Below are positions 1 to 11,253 of a stretch of DNA of 64,000 nt, in pieces. Origin of the DNA: Cyanobium sp. Aljojuca 7A6 (lineage in GTDB: Bacteria > Cyanobacteriota > Cyanobacteriia > PCC-6307 > Cyanobiaceae); NCBI RefSeq assembly GCF_024346455.1, contig NZ_JAGQCY010000012.1:49177-113176 (forward strand), in the 5' to 3' direction. The position numbers and the translations under genes were made by a program. Each line of letters starts with the position of its first letter. Position 1 is the first letter of the stretch. The notes below the pieces were generated by a model. The model worked only from the letters and a program-made list of their open reading frames with translations. It did not search any database and had not been told where the DNA came from.

Positions 1-865
1 TCAAGTGATGGCCGTACCCGGATTTCTTCAACGGCTGGGCAAGTCGCTCTAGTTGAGGGTCACTGATCCAGCCCTGGCGCCAAGCTACTTCTTCGGGGCA
101 TCCCACCTTGAGCGCTTGGCGGTGCTCAAGTGTGCGGATATAGCTGCTGGCCTCATGCAGTGAATCGCACGTGCCGGTATCCAGCCATGCCATTCCTCGT
201 CCCATCAGCTCAACCCGCAGCAGTCCGTCATCGAGATACTGCTGGTTGAGGTCGGTGATCTCAAGCTCGCCCCGCGCCGAGGGCCGCACACGTTCAGCCC
301 TCTCCACCACAGTATGGTCGTAGAAGTAAAGTCCTGTCACTGCATAGCGCGACTTGGCCCGAGTAGGCTTCTCCTCCAGACTCAGCACTCGGCCTTCAGC
401 ATCAAACTCCACCACCCCATAGCGCTCTGGATCACTCACTGGGTATGCGAACACCGTGGCCCCCTTCCCACTGCCATTACAGGTTTTCAGTTGCCTACTG
501 AGGTCATGGCCGTGGAACAGATTGTCACCCAACACCAGCGCCGCCGGTGCGCCAGCCAGGAAATCAGCTCCGATCAAAAAGGCTTGGGCCAGCCCATCCG
601 GGCTTGGTTGCGGTGCGTACCTGATTGTCATCCCCCAGGCACTGCCATCGCCAAGCAGTCTTTCAAAGGCTGCTTGATCCACCGCCGTGGTGATCACCAG
701 CACCTCCCGAATTCCCGCCAGCATTAGGGTGCTCAGCGGGTAGTAGATCATCGGCTTGTCGTAAACGGGTAGCAACTGCTTGCTCACCGCCCTGGTGATC
801 GGATGAAGCCGTGTTCCGCTCCCGCCCGCCAGGATGATGCCTTTACGATCGTCCGTATTGCTCAA
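1..865 (-). CDS. rfbA: Glucose-1-phosphate thymidylyltransferase, 3' end cut by window edge
   Basis: This enzyme makes dTDP-glucose from glucose-1-phosphate and dTTP, the first step of dTDP-rhamnose synthesis for surface polysaccharides. About 288 codons are visible and the frame is still open at base 1, so the C-terminus lies outside. Residues 9-22 carry the nucleotide-binding loop [14 protein letters not shown], followed by a [16 protein letters not shown] segment near 32-47, a VLGDNLFHG metal-site segment near 110, and an EEKP motif. The only reasonable start is TTG at 865-863: the frame has a TGA three codons upstream, and AAGGA sits about 10 bases before the TTG. rfbB and rfbD lie 4.7 kb away on the same strand. 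No rfbC is visible and it may lie to the left. Confidence 0.93.
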   Translation of the reverse strand, partial: MSNTDDRKGIILAGGSGTRLHPITRAVSKQLLPVYDKPMIYYPLSTLMLAGIREVLVITTAVDQAAFERLLGDGSAWGMTIRYAPQPSPDGLAQAFLIGADFLAGAPAALVLGDNLFHGHDLSRQLKTCNGSGKGATVFAYPVSDPERYGVVEFDAEGRVLSLEEKPTRAKSRYAVTGLYFYDHTVVERAERVRPSARGELEITDLNQQYLDDGLLRVELMGRGMAWLDTGTCDSLHEASSYIRTLEHRQALKVGCPEEVAWRQGWISDPQLERLAQPLKKSGYGHHL

Positions 866-1035
866 ACTAGATCAGCTTCCTTTCGACACACTCTGACCCA
901 GATTCGCCGCTGAGCCGTGTCGTAAAACACAGATGCTGACGATTGTGATCCAGCCCTGACCTTCCAATCATGTACGGCCATGGGCCAAGCGTTTGCCGTA
1001 GTGATCAAACCCCATCGCACCTGATCGCCCTTCGC

Positions 1036-2511
1036 TCAGTTTCCGCCCTTGGCCAGCTCCAAAAGCTGGTCAGCTAATAGATACTTCTCCTGCTGGCGAT
1101 TGCCGTCCACCAGCCAGCGATGCCGCCGGTAGAAGGCGATTGAGGCGCCCAGCTGCTCCTCCAGCGTCCAGCTGTTCTCCCAGTCGCGGCGCCCCTCGGC
1201 GGCCGCCCACCCCGGCAGGGCGAGCGCCTGGCGCGTCCAGGGCAGGATGGCGTGCCGCTGCCGGCCCAGTTGCTCCACCGGGCTGCCCAGGCCAGGCCGC
1301 TCCCCGCCGGGTTCCTGCCCCAGCCGGCCGATCAGATCCTCCAGCAGCGTCTCCAGCACCTGGTTGCTGGGGTGGTTGAACGTGTGGAACAGGGCCATCG
1401 GATGGCCTTCCCCGTTGTGGTTCGCCTCCAGCCACGGGGAGATCCGCAGGTCGCATTCCTGTTCCCGTCGCGCCAGCTCCTGCAGGGAGCGCCGGTGCCA
1501 GGCCTGCAGCAGCGCCTCCATCTCCAGGGTGCAGGCCAGCGCCAGGATCTCATCGGCCTCCAGGCCGCGCTCGGCGGCCGCCATCGCCAGGAAATCGTGA
1601 TAGTCGCCCAGGGGAGATTCGCTCGCCAGGCCGGGCAGTTCGCCCCGGTCGTCGTGGGCGTAGCCGATCGTGGGGTGGTAACCCTCGTAGTGCAGATTCG
1701 GCAGCACCACAGCGCCAGCCCCCTTCGGCAGCAGGGCCTGCAGGGTGGCCCCATCCAGGCCGATGCCGTCGCGGTAGCCCGGTGTCACGCGGTGCATCAC
1801 CAGCACCTGCGTGTCGCCCAGCACCCGGTGCAGCTCCGCCACATCCTCCGCCGTGGCCATGTGCACCGGCGCGCAGTAATGGAAGCGATGGGAGGGCAGG
1901 GCCCGCTCCAGCCCCAGAAAGATCGGGTGGCTCTGGCAGTTCCCCACGATCGTGATCAGGCTGTCCGCCGCGGGCCAGGGGGGCGCTCCGGCGCCGGCAC
2001 CGGGCATCGCCAGAAGCGCCTCCCGGTACACCGGCACCCAGTCCGGCAGGGGATCGTGATACGTCCCCAGCGTCTCGAGCATCTCCAGGGCCGTGGCGCC
2101 CAGCTCCTGCCGTTGCCGGGCGGGGGTGTCGTCGTCGCGGCTGGTCAGTTGCCGATGGATCCAGATGGATCCGTAGCGGCAGAACTGCTCATGGTGGATC
2201 GCCACCCACGCCGCCTGGGGGGAGCCCTGATCCAGCAGGTGGCCGAACAGCCGTGCGCCCCAGCAGGCCAGGGCAATCGCTTCATCGGGGTCGCTCTCGG
2301 CCACCGCCAGCATCTGCTGGTAGCAGGCCAGGCCCAGGTCCCTGAGCAGCTCCTGCTCGTCGGCCTCCAGCGGGGCCTCGGAGGCGGTCACCCCGTCCCA
2401 CACCAGCTCCGCCACCCTGGCCAGCCCCTGGCGCCGCAGGCATTCCCTGGCCAGATCCAGACAGGCGGCCCGACCCCTGGGCGTTTCGGCTGGCAACGGG
2501 GTGTGTGCCAT
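1036..2511 (-). CDS. WcbI-like polysaccharide biosynthesis protein with extra N-terminal helical domain
   Basis: This 491-residue protein has a WcbI-type C-terminal half: a beta strand followed by GNCQ at residues 190-193 and NHPSN at 379-383, two signatures of the WcbI family. WcbI proteins are putative acyltransferases or hydrolases acting on capsule polysaccharide. The first ~130 residues are a separate alpha-helical region, and residues ~60-118 align clearly with the N-terminus of the divergently transcribed neighbour at 2606-4075 (shared EAIALA, GARL and EQFCRYG segments). The start is ATG at 2511. The location among rfb and glycosyltransferase genes supports a role in surface polysaccharide decoration. 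The substrate cannot be inferred. No signal peptide is seen, so it is probably cytosolic. Confidence 0.75.
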   Translation of the reverse strand: MAHTPLPAETPRGRAACLDLARECLRRQGLARVAELVWDGVTASEAPLEADEQELLRDLGLACYQQMLAVAESDPDEAIALACWGARLFGHLLDQGSPQAAWVAIHHEQFCRYGSIWIHRQLTSRDDDTPARQRQELGATALEMLETLGTYHDPLPDWVPVYREALLAMPGAGAGAPPWPAADSLITIVGNCQSHPIFLGLERALPSHRFHYCAPVHMATAEDVAELHRVLGDTQVLVMHRVTPGYRDGIGLDGATLQALLPKGAGAVVLPNLHYEGYHPTIGYAHDDRGELPGLASESPLGDYHDFLAMAAAERGLEADEILALACTLEMEALLQAWHRRSLQELARREQECDLRISPWLEANHNGEGHPMALFHTFNHPSNQVLETLLEDLIGRLGQEPGGERPGLGSPVEQLGRQRHAILPWTRQALALPGWAAAEGRRDWENSWTLEEQLGASIAFYRRHRWLVDGNRQQEKYLLADQLLELAKGGN

Positions 2512-2605
2512 CCAGAGGCTTCGGCCCCCCTGCCGGATCGATCAGGATCGGCCCATGATGGCGGCGACGCACGGGTGCCAGAGTTGGCTGTGCTGCACCG
2601 AAGCC

Positions 2606-4075
2606 ATGGGTGACGCCCGCCAGCTCGCGGAGGCCTGCCGGCAGCTGTCACCCCTGGCCGTGCTGGAACCGGCCGAACGCGACCGGTTGCGCCAGCTTGG
2701 TGCCGCCGGCCATCAGCGCATGCTGGACCTGCCCGAGGAGCAGCGCTACGAGGCCATCGCCCTCGCCCTCGATGGCGCCCGGCTCTACCGCTGGCTGCAG
2801 GACACCAGCCCCGAGGAGCCCGGCTGGGTCGCCGTGTTCGAGGAACAGTTCTGCCGCTATGGCGCGCTCTGGATCAAGGACCAGGGCCGATCCGATCCCC
2901 ATCTGGCCGCTCAGGCGCTGCCGCTGATCGACCGTCTGCTGCAGTTCCATCCGGCGCAGCACGACTGGATCCACGCCACCCGCCAGCAGCTGGAGCAGGC
3001 CGCTGCCCCCATCCCCCTGGGCTTCTTTGCACCGCCCCCGGCTCCAGCCCCCTTCCCCTGGCCGGAACCCCTCCACACCTACCGGCTCAGCCACCGCCTG
3101 GCCGGCAACGCCATCGTGCTGCCCATCGGCGCCATCGCCGACGGGGAATGGTTCAGCGACTGCCTCCAGTACCTCCCCGCCGGCTGGCCCGAGGCCCCCT
3201 GGATGCAGCAGCTCGCCGGCTACCAGCTGCAGCGCGATGGCGACAGCCTCAGCCTCCGCCCCCTGCCCGATCCGGAGCCCGCACCCCTTCGCCTGGAGGG
3301 CACCTGGTGCGTTCTCAACGACATCGTCGGCCACCGCAACCTGGGCCACTTCTTCCACGACACCCTCCCCCAGCTGGCGGCCATCCGCCGGCTTTCCAGC
3401 GAGCTGGGGGAGTTGAAGCTGCTGGCCAACCGTGAACGCTTCGCCAACCTCGCCCACCTGCGTCGCCTGCTCTGGCCCGGCGCGGTGCAGTTCAGGGACG
3501 AACTGCCGGCCTCCTTCAGCGTCGAGCGCCTCGTGCTCCAGCCGGTGGCCTGCAACGGCGGCAGTGGCTTCCATCCCCATCACCAGCGCACCTGGACCTT
3601 CGCCATCGAGGACTACCGCGACGGGGTGGACCTGCTGCGCCGGGAGCTGCATCAGCCCACGCCGCCTTTCGCGCTGCAGGATCACTGGATCTACTTCAGC
3701 CGCAATCTGGCGGCCCCCACCGAAGTTCCCCATGGTCGTGACTTCAGCAACCACGCCGAACTGCTCGAGCAGCTCAGCAACCACGGCGTGCTGCTCCTCG
3801 ATCCGGGATTCCACGACATCCGGGCTCTCCATGGCCTGATCAGCCAGGCCCGGGGCTTCCTCGGCATCCATGGGGCCGGCCTGGCCAATGCCCTGCTCGC
3901 CCCGGAAGGCACCCCGGTGATCGAAATCCGCCCCCACGGCGGCGCCTGGCTGATGCTGGAACTGGCGGGCCGCTCCGCCGGCCTCGACTGGCAGGTGCTC
4001 AACTGCCCCGCCGATCCAACCGTGCCAGGACGCAGCGTGCTGCCCATCCAGGACCTGCTCGAGCGGCTCCGGTAG
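2606..4075 (+). CDS. GT61-family (DUF563) glycosyltransferase with shared N-terminal domain
   Basis: This protein of 489 residues (ATG at 2606) has a C-terminal DUF563/GT61 domain: a GHFFHDTLPQL segment near residue 245, and HGAGLAN at 422-428 followed by a PVIEIRPHG strand, both typical of this family. It would transfer a sugar to a surface glycan or glycoprotein. Residues ~20-95 form a helical region homologous to the N-terminus of the WcbI-like protein encoded on the opposite strand, including an identical EQFCRYG heptapeptide. The longer open frame from 2501 would overlap that gene, so the internal ATG giving MGDARQ is preferred. It converges on cysS with a 5-base gap. Confidence 0.8.
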   Translation: MGDARQLAEACRQLSPLAVLEPAERDRLRQLGAAGHQRMLDLPEEQRYEAIALALDGARLYRWLQDTSPEEPGWVAVFEEQFCRYGALWIKDQGRSDPHLAAQALPLIDRLLQFHPAQHDWIHATRQQLEQAAAPIPLGFFAPPPAPAPFPWPEPLHTYRLSHRLAGNAIVLPIGAIADGEWFSDCLQYLPAGWPEAPWMQQLAGYQLQRDGDSLSLRPLPDPEPAPLRLEGTWCVLNDIVGHRNLGHFFHDTLPQLAAIRRLSSELGELKLLANRERFANLAHLRRLLWPGAVQFRDELPASFSVERLVLQPVACNGGSGFHPHHQRTWTFAIEDYRDGVDLLRRELHQPTPPFALQDHWIYFSRNLAAPTEVPHGRDFSNHAELLEQLSNHGVLLLDPGFHDIRALHGLISQARGFLGIHGAGLANALLAPEGTPVIEIRPHGGAWLMLELAGRSAGLDWQVLNCPADPTVPGRSVLPIQDLLERLR

Positions 4076-4080
4076 GCGCC

Positions 4081-5552
<1,472 letters not shown>

Positions 5553-5556
<4 letters not shown>

Positions 5557-6698
5557 TGCCTTGCCCCTGTTGTCGCCTGGCCCAGGCGGCCGCCGCCGTA
5601 GCCGGCCCGGCTGCGCACGTTGGTGCACCAGTCGCCGTGCTCCAGATACCACTGCACCGTTTCCCGCAGGCCCTGCTCGAAGTCGTGGCGGGGCTGCCAG
5701 CCCAGTTCGGTGCTGATCCGCGCCGGGTCGATGGCGTAGCGCCGGTCGTGGCCCGGCCGGTCGGCCACCGGCGTGATCAGGCCGGCGTGGGGAGAGCCGG
5801 CGGGCCGCAGCTCGTCCATCAGGGCGCAGATGGCGTGCACCACCTCCTTGTTGGTGCGTTCGCCGTGGCCACCGACGCAGTAGCTGCGCCCCACCTCGCC
5901 GCTGGTGGCCGCCAGCAGCAGGGCCTCCACGTGGTCCTTCACGTACAGCCAGTCGCGCACGTTGGCCCCGTCGCCATACAGGGGGATCGGCTCACCGGCG
6001 GCGGCCTTGAGGATCACCACCGGGATCAGCTTCTCCGGAAACTGCCAGGGGCCGTAGTTGTTGCTGCAATTGGTCAGCACCACCGGCAGCCCGTAGGTGT
6101 GGTGCCAGGCCTGCACCAGGTGGTCGCTGCCCGCCTTGCTGGCCGAGTAGGGGCTGCGCGGGTCGTAGGGGGTGGTCTCCGAGAACCGCCCCGTGGCCCC
6201 CAGCGAGCCGAACACCTCGTCGGTGCTGATGTGGTGGAAGCGGAACTGCTCCCGCCGCTCCGTCTTCAGCCCCTCCCAGTGGGCCCGCACCGCCTGCAGC
6301 AGGTGGTAGGTGCCCATCACGTTGCTCACCAGGAAGGCGCCCGGATCGTCGATGGAACGGTCGACGTGGCTTTCCGCCGCCAGGTGAAGCACCAGATCCG
6401 GATCGGCCTGCCGCACCGCCGCCGCCACCGCCTCCCCGTCGGCCAGGTCCACCTGCAGCAGCCGGTGCCGCGGCCCATCGGAGCGTTCGGCCGCCTCGCC
6501 CAGTTCCGCCAGGGTGTTGTACACGCCCAGCAGATCGCTGGCGTAGCCCATCTTGTCGAGGTTGAACACCGTCACGGTGCTGTCCCGCAGCAGCCGCCGC
6601 ACCAGCGCCCCGCCGATGAAGCCCGCCCCCCCCGTCACCAGGATGCGGCGACGGCCGGCGAGCAGCACCGGCAGGTCGAGGCTGGAGTAGGGGTTCAT
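5553..6698 (-). CDS. rfbB: dTDP-glucose 4,6-dehydratase
   Basis: This extended SDR enzyme converts dTDP-glucose to dTDP-4-keto-6-deoxyglucose, the second step of dTDP-rhamnose synthesis. Its 381 residues start at the ATG at 6698. Seen are the NAD-binding GGAGFIG at 23-29, [11 protein letters not shown], the catalytic HISTDEVFG segment, the YSASK active-site Tyr/Lys pair, and [17 protein letters not shown]. An upstream open frame to 6809 overlaps rfbD and is not needed. rfbD lies 31 bases upstream on the same strand, and cysS overlaps the stop codon, so polA, rfbD, rfbB and cysS form a same-strand row that may be partly co-transcribed. Confidence 0.96.
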
Positions 6699-6729
6699 CG
6701 GGGTGGGGTGAGACGACGTCAGGAGGTGT

Positions 6730-7629
6730 TCAAGCCGGGGGCAGGGGGATCTGGGCCAGCACCTCGGCCAGGGCGGCCTGCCAGTGCTGGCCCTCCAGCT
6801 CCAGTGCATGGCGGGTGGTGCTGGTCTCCAGAAGCGAATAGGCGGGACGCCGGGCCGGGGTGGGGTAGTCGGCGGTGGTGATCGGTTTCACCCGGGCCGG
6901 GGCGTCGATCAGCCCCCGCGCCGCCGCCTGGGCGCCGATCGCCACGGCGAAGTCGTACCAGCTGGCGGCGCCGCAGTCGCTCCAGTGGTGCCGCCCGCTG
7001 AGGCCCCCCTCGATCACCCGCCAGCAGGCGGCCGCCAGCCCGGATGTGGCCGTGGGGCAGCCCACCTGGTCGGCCACCACCTTCAGGGGTTCGCCGGCGG
7101 CGGCCTTGGCCCGGTGCAGCCGCAGCATCGTCAGGCAGAAATTGGCCCCCACCGGCCCGTACACCCAGCTGGTGCGCAGCAGGCAGAGGCGCTCCGCTGG
7201 CAGGGCCGCCGCCGCCCGCCGTTCCCCCTCGGCCTTGCTGGCGCCGTACACCCCCAGGGGCGCCAGGGGCTGATCGGGCGCGTAGGGGTGGCCCTGCTCC
7301 CCGTCAAACACAAAATCGGTGCTCACCTGCAGCAGCCGCCCGCCGCCGCTGGCCAGGGCTGCGGCGAAGGCCCCGGGGGCGCCGGCGTTCACCGCCTCGG
7401 CCAGCTCCGGTTCCGACTCGGCCCGGTCCACCGCCGTGTAGGCGCCGGCATTCAGCACCCAGTCAGGCCGGTGCTGCTCCACCGCCGAGCGGCAGGCGGC
7501 CGCATCGGCCAGATCCAGCGCGTCCCGGCCCGTGGCGATCAGCTCCACGCCGGCCGGCACCGAGGCCACCAGGGCCTGGCCCAGCTGGCCGTGGCGGCCG
7601 GTCAGCAGCACCCGCACCGGTTCAGGCAT
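6730..7629 (-). CDS. rfbD: dTDP-4-dehydrorhamnose reductase
   Basis: This 299-residue SDR performs the last, NAD(P)H-dependent step to dTDP-L-rhamnose. The N-terminal Rossmann motif is TGRHGQLG, followed by the highly typical NAGAYTAVDRAE segment, STDFVFDG, a YGASKAEGE active-site Tyr/Lys, and LRTSWVYG. The ATG at 7629 gives MPEPVRVLLTG, a normal family start. The gene lies 43 bases downstream of the polA stop and 31 bases upstream of rfbB. Together with rfbA at the window edge, three of the four rhamnose-pathway enzymes are present. Only rfbC is missing from view. Confidence 0.95.
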   Translation of the reverse strand: MPEPVRVLLTGRHGQLGQALVASVPAGVELIATGRDALDLADAAACRSAVEQHRPDWVLNAGAYTAVDRAESEPELAEAVNAGAPGAFAAALASGGGRLLQVSTDFVFDGEQGHPYAPDQPLAPLGVYGASKAEGERRAAAALPAERLCLLRTSWVYGPVGANFCLTMLRLHRAKAAAGEPLKVVADQVGCPTATSGLAAACWRVIEGGLSGRHHWSDCGAASWYDFAVAIGAQAAARGLIDAPARVKPITTADYPTPARRPAYSLLETSTTRHALELEGQHWQAALAEVLAQIPLPPA

Positions 7630-7672
7630 CGATGGCGGGGGAAAAGCTCAGGCGCAGCCTACCTTCGCGTGG

Positions 7673-10615
7673 CTATTTCGCCTCCATCCAGTTGGGGCCG
7701 ACCCCGGTGTCCACCGCCAGCGGCACCGTTAATTGCACCGCCTGCTCCATCGTGCGCCGGGTGAGCTGTCGCACCTCCTCCAGTGCCTCCGGCGCCGCCT
7801 CCAGCACCAGTTCGTCGTGCACCTGCAGCAGCAGCCGCGCCGGCAGGCCCGCCGCCGTGAGCGCGTGCTGCAGGCTCACCATCGCCAGCTTGATGATGTC
7901 GGCACTCGACCCCTGGATCGGGGCATTGGCGGCCGCCCGCAGCTGCTGGGCCTCCATCCCGCCGCGGCGCGCCACCTCCAGGTCGATCTCCAGCGGATCC
8001 TTGCCCCGCAGCCGCCCCAGGCCGCCGGGGTCGAAGTGGAACGGCCGCCGCCGCCCCAGGATCGTTTCGACGTAGCCGCGGCTGAGGGCCAGCCGCTCCT
8101 GCAGCTCCAGGTACAGGAACACCCGGGGGTAACGCTGCTTGTACAGGCTCAGGAACTCCTTGGCCCGTGCCTGGCCCATGCCGGTTTCCCGCGCCAGCCG
8201 CTGGGCCCCCATGCCGTAGATCACGCCGAAGTTGATCGTCTTGCCCAGCCGCCGTTCCTCCGGCGTCACCGTGTCGGTTTCCAGCAGCAGCCGGGCCGTC
8301 AGGGCGTGGACGTCGTCGCCCTCGTTGTAGGCCTGCACCAGCACCGGTTCGCCCGAGAGGTGGGTGAGGATGCGCAGCTCGATCTGGGAGTAGTCGGCGC
8401 TGATCATCCGCCAGCCCTCCTGGGGCAGGAAGGCCTTGCGGATGCGGCGGCTGAACTCGGTGCGGATGGGGATGTTCTGCAGGTTGGGGTTGCTGCTCGA
8501 CAGGCGCCCGGTGGCGGTCACCGCCTGGTTGAAATCCGTGTGCACCCGCCCGGTCTCCGGCTCCACCAGCGCCGGCAACGCCTCCACATAGGTGCTCAGC
8601 AGCTTGCTGAGCGTGCGGTGCTCCAGCACCAGCTTCACCACCGCATGGTCGTCCTCCAGCTTCTCCAGCACCGCCGCGTCGGTGCTCCAGCCGGTCTTGG
8701 TGCGCCGCGACTTCTTCCGGTCCAGCCCCAGGGTGTCGAACAGCAGTTCACCGAGCTGTTTGGGGGAGGCCAGGTTGAAGTCCACCCCCGCCGTTTCCTG
8801 GGCCTCCCGCTCCAGCCGCACCAGGGTGCTGCTCAGCTCCTCGGCCAGCTCCTTGAGGTAGGGCACATCGATGCGGATGCCGGTGGCCTCCATCTGGGCC
8901 AGCACCGGCTCCAGGGGCAGTTCCACCTGTTGCAGCAGCACCGGCAGCTCCGGCCCCATCGCCGCCAGCTGCGCCGCCAGCAACGCCCCCAGGCGCCGGG
9001 TGAGGTGCACGTCCATCCCGCAGTAGAGGGCCGCCGCCTCGATCGGCACGTCGGCGAAGTTCTGCCCCTTGGCCACCAGATCGCCGTAGGCGGTGGGCTG
9101 GAAGCCGAATTCGCGGGCTGCCATCGCCTCCAGGCCATGCTTGTCGTTGGCATCCCGCAGGTAGTCCGCCAGCAGGGTGTCCATCACCACACCGGCCAGG
9201 GGCAGCCCATGGCGCAGCAGGATCAGGCGGTCGTACTTGGCGTTCTGGAGCGCTTTGGGGTGGTCGGCGCTGGCCAGCCAGGGTCCCAGGGCCAGCAGCA
9301 CCGCATCCAGGGGCAACTGCTCCGGCGCCGGCGGCGGCGTGCTGAGCAGATCGGCGGCCGGCGGGCTGTGGTGACCGATGGGCACGTAGGCCAGATCCGC
9401 CAGCCCCTCCCCCCAGCAGACGCCGATCCCCACCAGCTCGGCCTTGAAGGGATTCAGCGAGGTGGTCTCGGTGTCGAGGGCCACCGGCGCCGCCGGATCG
9501 GTGCAGGCCAGCAGCCGCCCCACCAGGGCGGCCAGGGCCTCGGGGGTGGTGACCAGCTCCGGCCGCAGGGCGGGCAGGCCGTCCGTGGTCGCGGGGCTCA
9601 CGGGGCTCTCGGGGCTCTCGGGGGCCTCCGGTGCCGCCGGATCGTTGGCGGGGGCGTCCGTGGCTGCGGCGGTGGCGGCGGGCTCGGGGGGGTCCGCCGA
9701 GAACAGGCGGGCGAAGCCCTCGGTCTGCTTCACCAGGCTGAACAGCTCCAGCTCGGCCAGACGCGCCCCCAGCCCCTCGCTGTCCACCCGGCCCAGGGCC
9801 AGGCGCGGCTCTTCGGGCAGGGGGATCTGCACCAGGATCTCCGCCAGCATGCGGGAGCGGAAGGCGTTCTCCCGGTCGGTTTCCAGCTTGGTTTTCAGCG
9901 CCCCCTTCTGCTGGTCGAGGGCGGCGTAGATGCCGTCGAGGTCGCCGTGGGCCTTGAGCAGGGTGAGGGCCGTTTTAGGGCCCACCCCCTTCACCCCGGG
10001 GATGTTGTCGGAGCTGTCGCCGGTGAGGGCCTTGAGGTCCACCACCCCCTCCGGCGGCACCCCCAGCTTCTCGATCACCTGGGCGCGGCGGATCTGGGTC
10101 GGGCCGCTGTTCTTGGCGTAGGGGCCGCCGCCCATGTACAGCACGGCGATGTCGCGCGCGTCGTCCACCAGCTGGAACAGGTCGCGGTCGCCGGAGAGGA
10201 TCCGCACCCGCCAGCCCTCGCCCGCCGCCCGGTTGGCCAGGGTGCCGAGCACGTCGTCGGCCTCGTAGCCCGGCGCCATCGACAGGGGCAGGTCGAGGCA
10301 GTCCTTGAGGATGGCCTGCAGGTTGGTCAGGTCGGCGAAGAAGTGCTCCGGCGCCTCCTCGCGGTGGGCTTTGTAGGCGGCATCCGCCTCATGGCGGAAG
10401 GTGGGTTCGGCCGTGTCGAAGGCGATCACCACCCCCTGGGGGGCCAGGCCCTTGCAGTTGTCGAGCAGGGCCTTGAGGAAGCCGTAGGTGACGCTGGTGG
10501 GCACCCCGTCCTTGGTGGCCAGTCCCCCCTCGCCGCCCTTGGCGAAGGCGTAGAAGCTGCGGAAGGCCAGGGAGTGGCCGTCCACCAGCAGCAACAGGGG
10601 CTTGTCCCGCTCCAT
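7673..10615 (-). CDS. polA: DNA polymerase I
   Basis: The 980-residue three-domain enzyme is used for Okazaki fragment maturation and repair. Residues 1-300 form the 5'-3' exonuclease (LLLVDGHSLAFRSFYAF, GYEADD, LTGDSSDNIPG). A Pro/Ala/Glu-rich linker with PESPESP repeats follows. The 3'-5' exonuclease domain keeps its acidic residues (ALDTETTSLNP and YCGMD), so proofreading looks intact. The polymerase domain has motif A (SADYSQIELRIL), motif B (RRLGKTINFGVIYG) and motif C (QVHDELVLE). The ATG at 10615 gives MERDKPLLLLVDG; an in-frame GTG 11 codons earlier is less likely. It is divergent from a DUF1643 gene. Confidence 0.96.
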   Translation of the reverse strand: MERDKPLLLLVDGHSLAFRSFYAFAKGGEGGLATKDGVPTSVTYGFLKALLDNCKGLAPQGVVIAFDTAEPTFRHEADAAYKAHREEAPEHFFADLTNLQAILKDCLDLPLSMAPGYEADDVLGTLANRAAGEGWRVRILSGDRDLFQLVDDARDIAVLYMGGGPYAKNSGPTQIRRAQVIEKLGVPPEGVVDLKALTGDSSDNIPGVKGVGPKTALTLLKAHGDLDGIYAALDQQKGALKTKLETDRENAFRSRMLAEILVQIPLPEEPRLALGRVDSEGLGARLAELELFSLVKQTEGFARLFSADPPEPAATAAATDAPANDPAAPEAPESPESPVSPATTDGLPALRPELVTTPEALAALVGRLLACTDPAAPVALDTETTSLNPFKAELVGIGVCWGEGLADLAYVPIGHHSPPAADLLSTPPPAPEQLPLDAVLLALGPWLASADHPKALQNAKYDRLILLRHGLPLAGVVMDTLLADYLRDANDKHGLEAMAAREFGFQPTAYGDLVAKGQNFADVPIEAAALYCGMDVHLTRRLGALLAAQLAAMGPELPVLLQQVELPLEPVLAQMEATGIRIDVPYLKELAEELSSTLVRLEREAQETAGVDFNLASPKQLGELLFDTLGLDRKKSRRTKTGWSTDAAVLEKLEDDHAVVKLVLEHRTLSKLLSTYVEALPALVEPETGRVHTDFNQAVTATGRLSSSNPNLQNIPIRTEFSRRIRKAFLPQEGWRMISADYSQIELRILTHLSGEPVLVQAYNEGDDVHALTARLLLETDTVTPEERRLGKTINFGVIYGMGAQRLARETGMGQARAKEFLSLYKQRYPRVFLYLELQERLALSRGYVETILGRRRPFHFDPGGLGRLRGKDPLEIDLEVARRGGMEAQQLRAAANAPIQGSSADIIKLAMVSLQHALTAAGLPARLLLQVHDELVLEAAPEALEEVRQLTRRTMEQAVQLTVPLAVDTGVGPNWMEAK

Positions 10616-10677
10616 GGCCGTTTCCGGGATCCGTCCGCCGTCCGCCACAGCCTGCCATCCGGCGGCCCGACAGCGCC

Positions 10678-11253
10678 GTGACCGCCACCGGCCGGGCCGC
10701 CTTCAGCCGCTGCCGCCAGTACCGCTGGTGGCTGGAGCGGGTGTGGCAGCCACAGGGCAGCCGCCTGCTGTTCATCGGCCTCAACCCCTCCCGCGCCGAC
10801 CACCGCCACGACGACCCCACCCTGCGGCGGCTGATGGCCTTCGCCGCTGGCTGGGGTTACGGCGGCCTGGAGGTGCTCAACCTCTTCGCCCGCATCAGCC
10901 CCAGCCCGGCGGCCCTGGCCCACAGCGACGATCCGGTGGGCGCCGCCAACGGGGCCTGGCTGCGGCGGCGCCTGCGGGCCGCTGATCGGTGCGCCAGCCC
11001 CAGGCTGATCTGGCTGGGCTGGGGCAACGGCGGCCGCCGGCTGGGCCAGGACGCCCGGGTGCTGGCGCTGCTGGCCCCCCACCAGCCGCGGCTGGTCTGC
11101 CTCGGCCTCACCGCCTCTGGCGCCCCGCTCCATCCCCTCTACCAACCGGCGGCGAGCCTGTTGCGGCCGTATGGGCCATCCTGTGGGCGTTCAGCCGCAG
11201 CCGCTGCTCCATGGCCCGCACCCCCCGCCGCTATGCCATCCACCTGTTCCTGA
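10678..11253 (+). CDS. DUF1643-family protein
   Basis: This 191-residue protein starts at a GTG (10678), 62 bases from the divergent polA start. It matches the DUF1643 family: LLFIGLNPSRAD near residue 32, DPTLRRLMAFA, GYGGLEVLNLFA, and a LIWLGWGNGG strand followed by CLGLTASGAPLHPLY. The family has no firmly assigned reaction that I can name. The last ~30 residues after HPLYQP are Ala/Pro-rich, unlike the family core, and run 43 bases into the next gene in another frame. They may simply be a tail extended by loss of an earlier stop. Confidence 0.72.
   Translation: MTATGRAAFSRCRQYRWWLERVWQPQGSRLLFIGLNPSRADHRHDDPTLRRLMAFAAGWGYGGLEVLNLFARISPSPAALAHSDDPVGAANGAWLRRRLRAADRCASPRLIWLGWGNGGRRLGQDARVLALLAPHQPRLVCLGLTASGAPLHPLYQPAASLLRPYGPSCGRSAAAAAPWPAPPAAMPSTCS

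Noticed and set aside
9596..9640. Repeated GGGGCTCTC units in polA
   Set aside because: They encode the Pro/Glu/Ser linker between the exonuclease domains and are in frame.
7733..10681. 982-codon plus-strand open frame opposite polA
   Set aside because: It is the antisense of all three polA domains and has Gln/His/Gly-rich composition.
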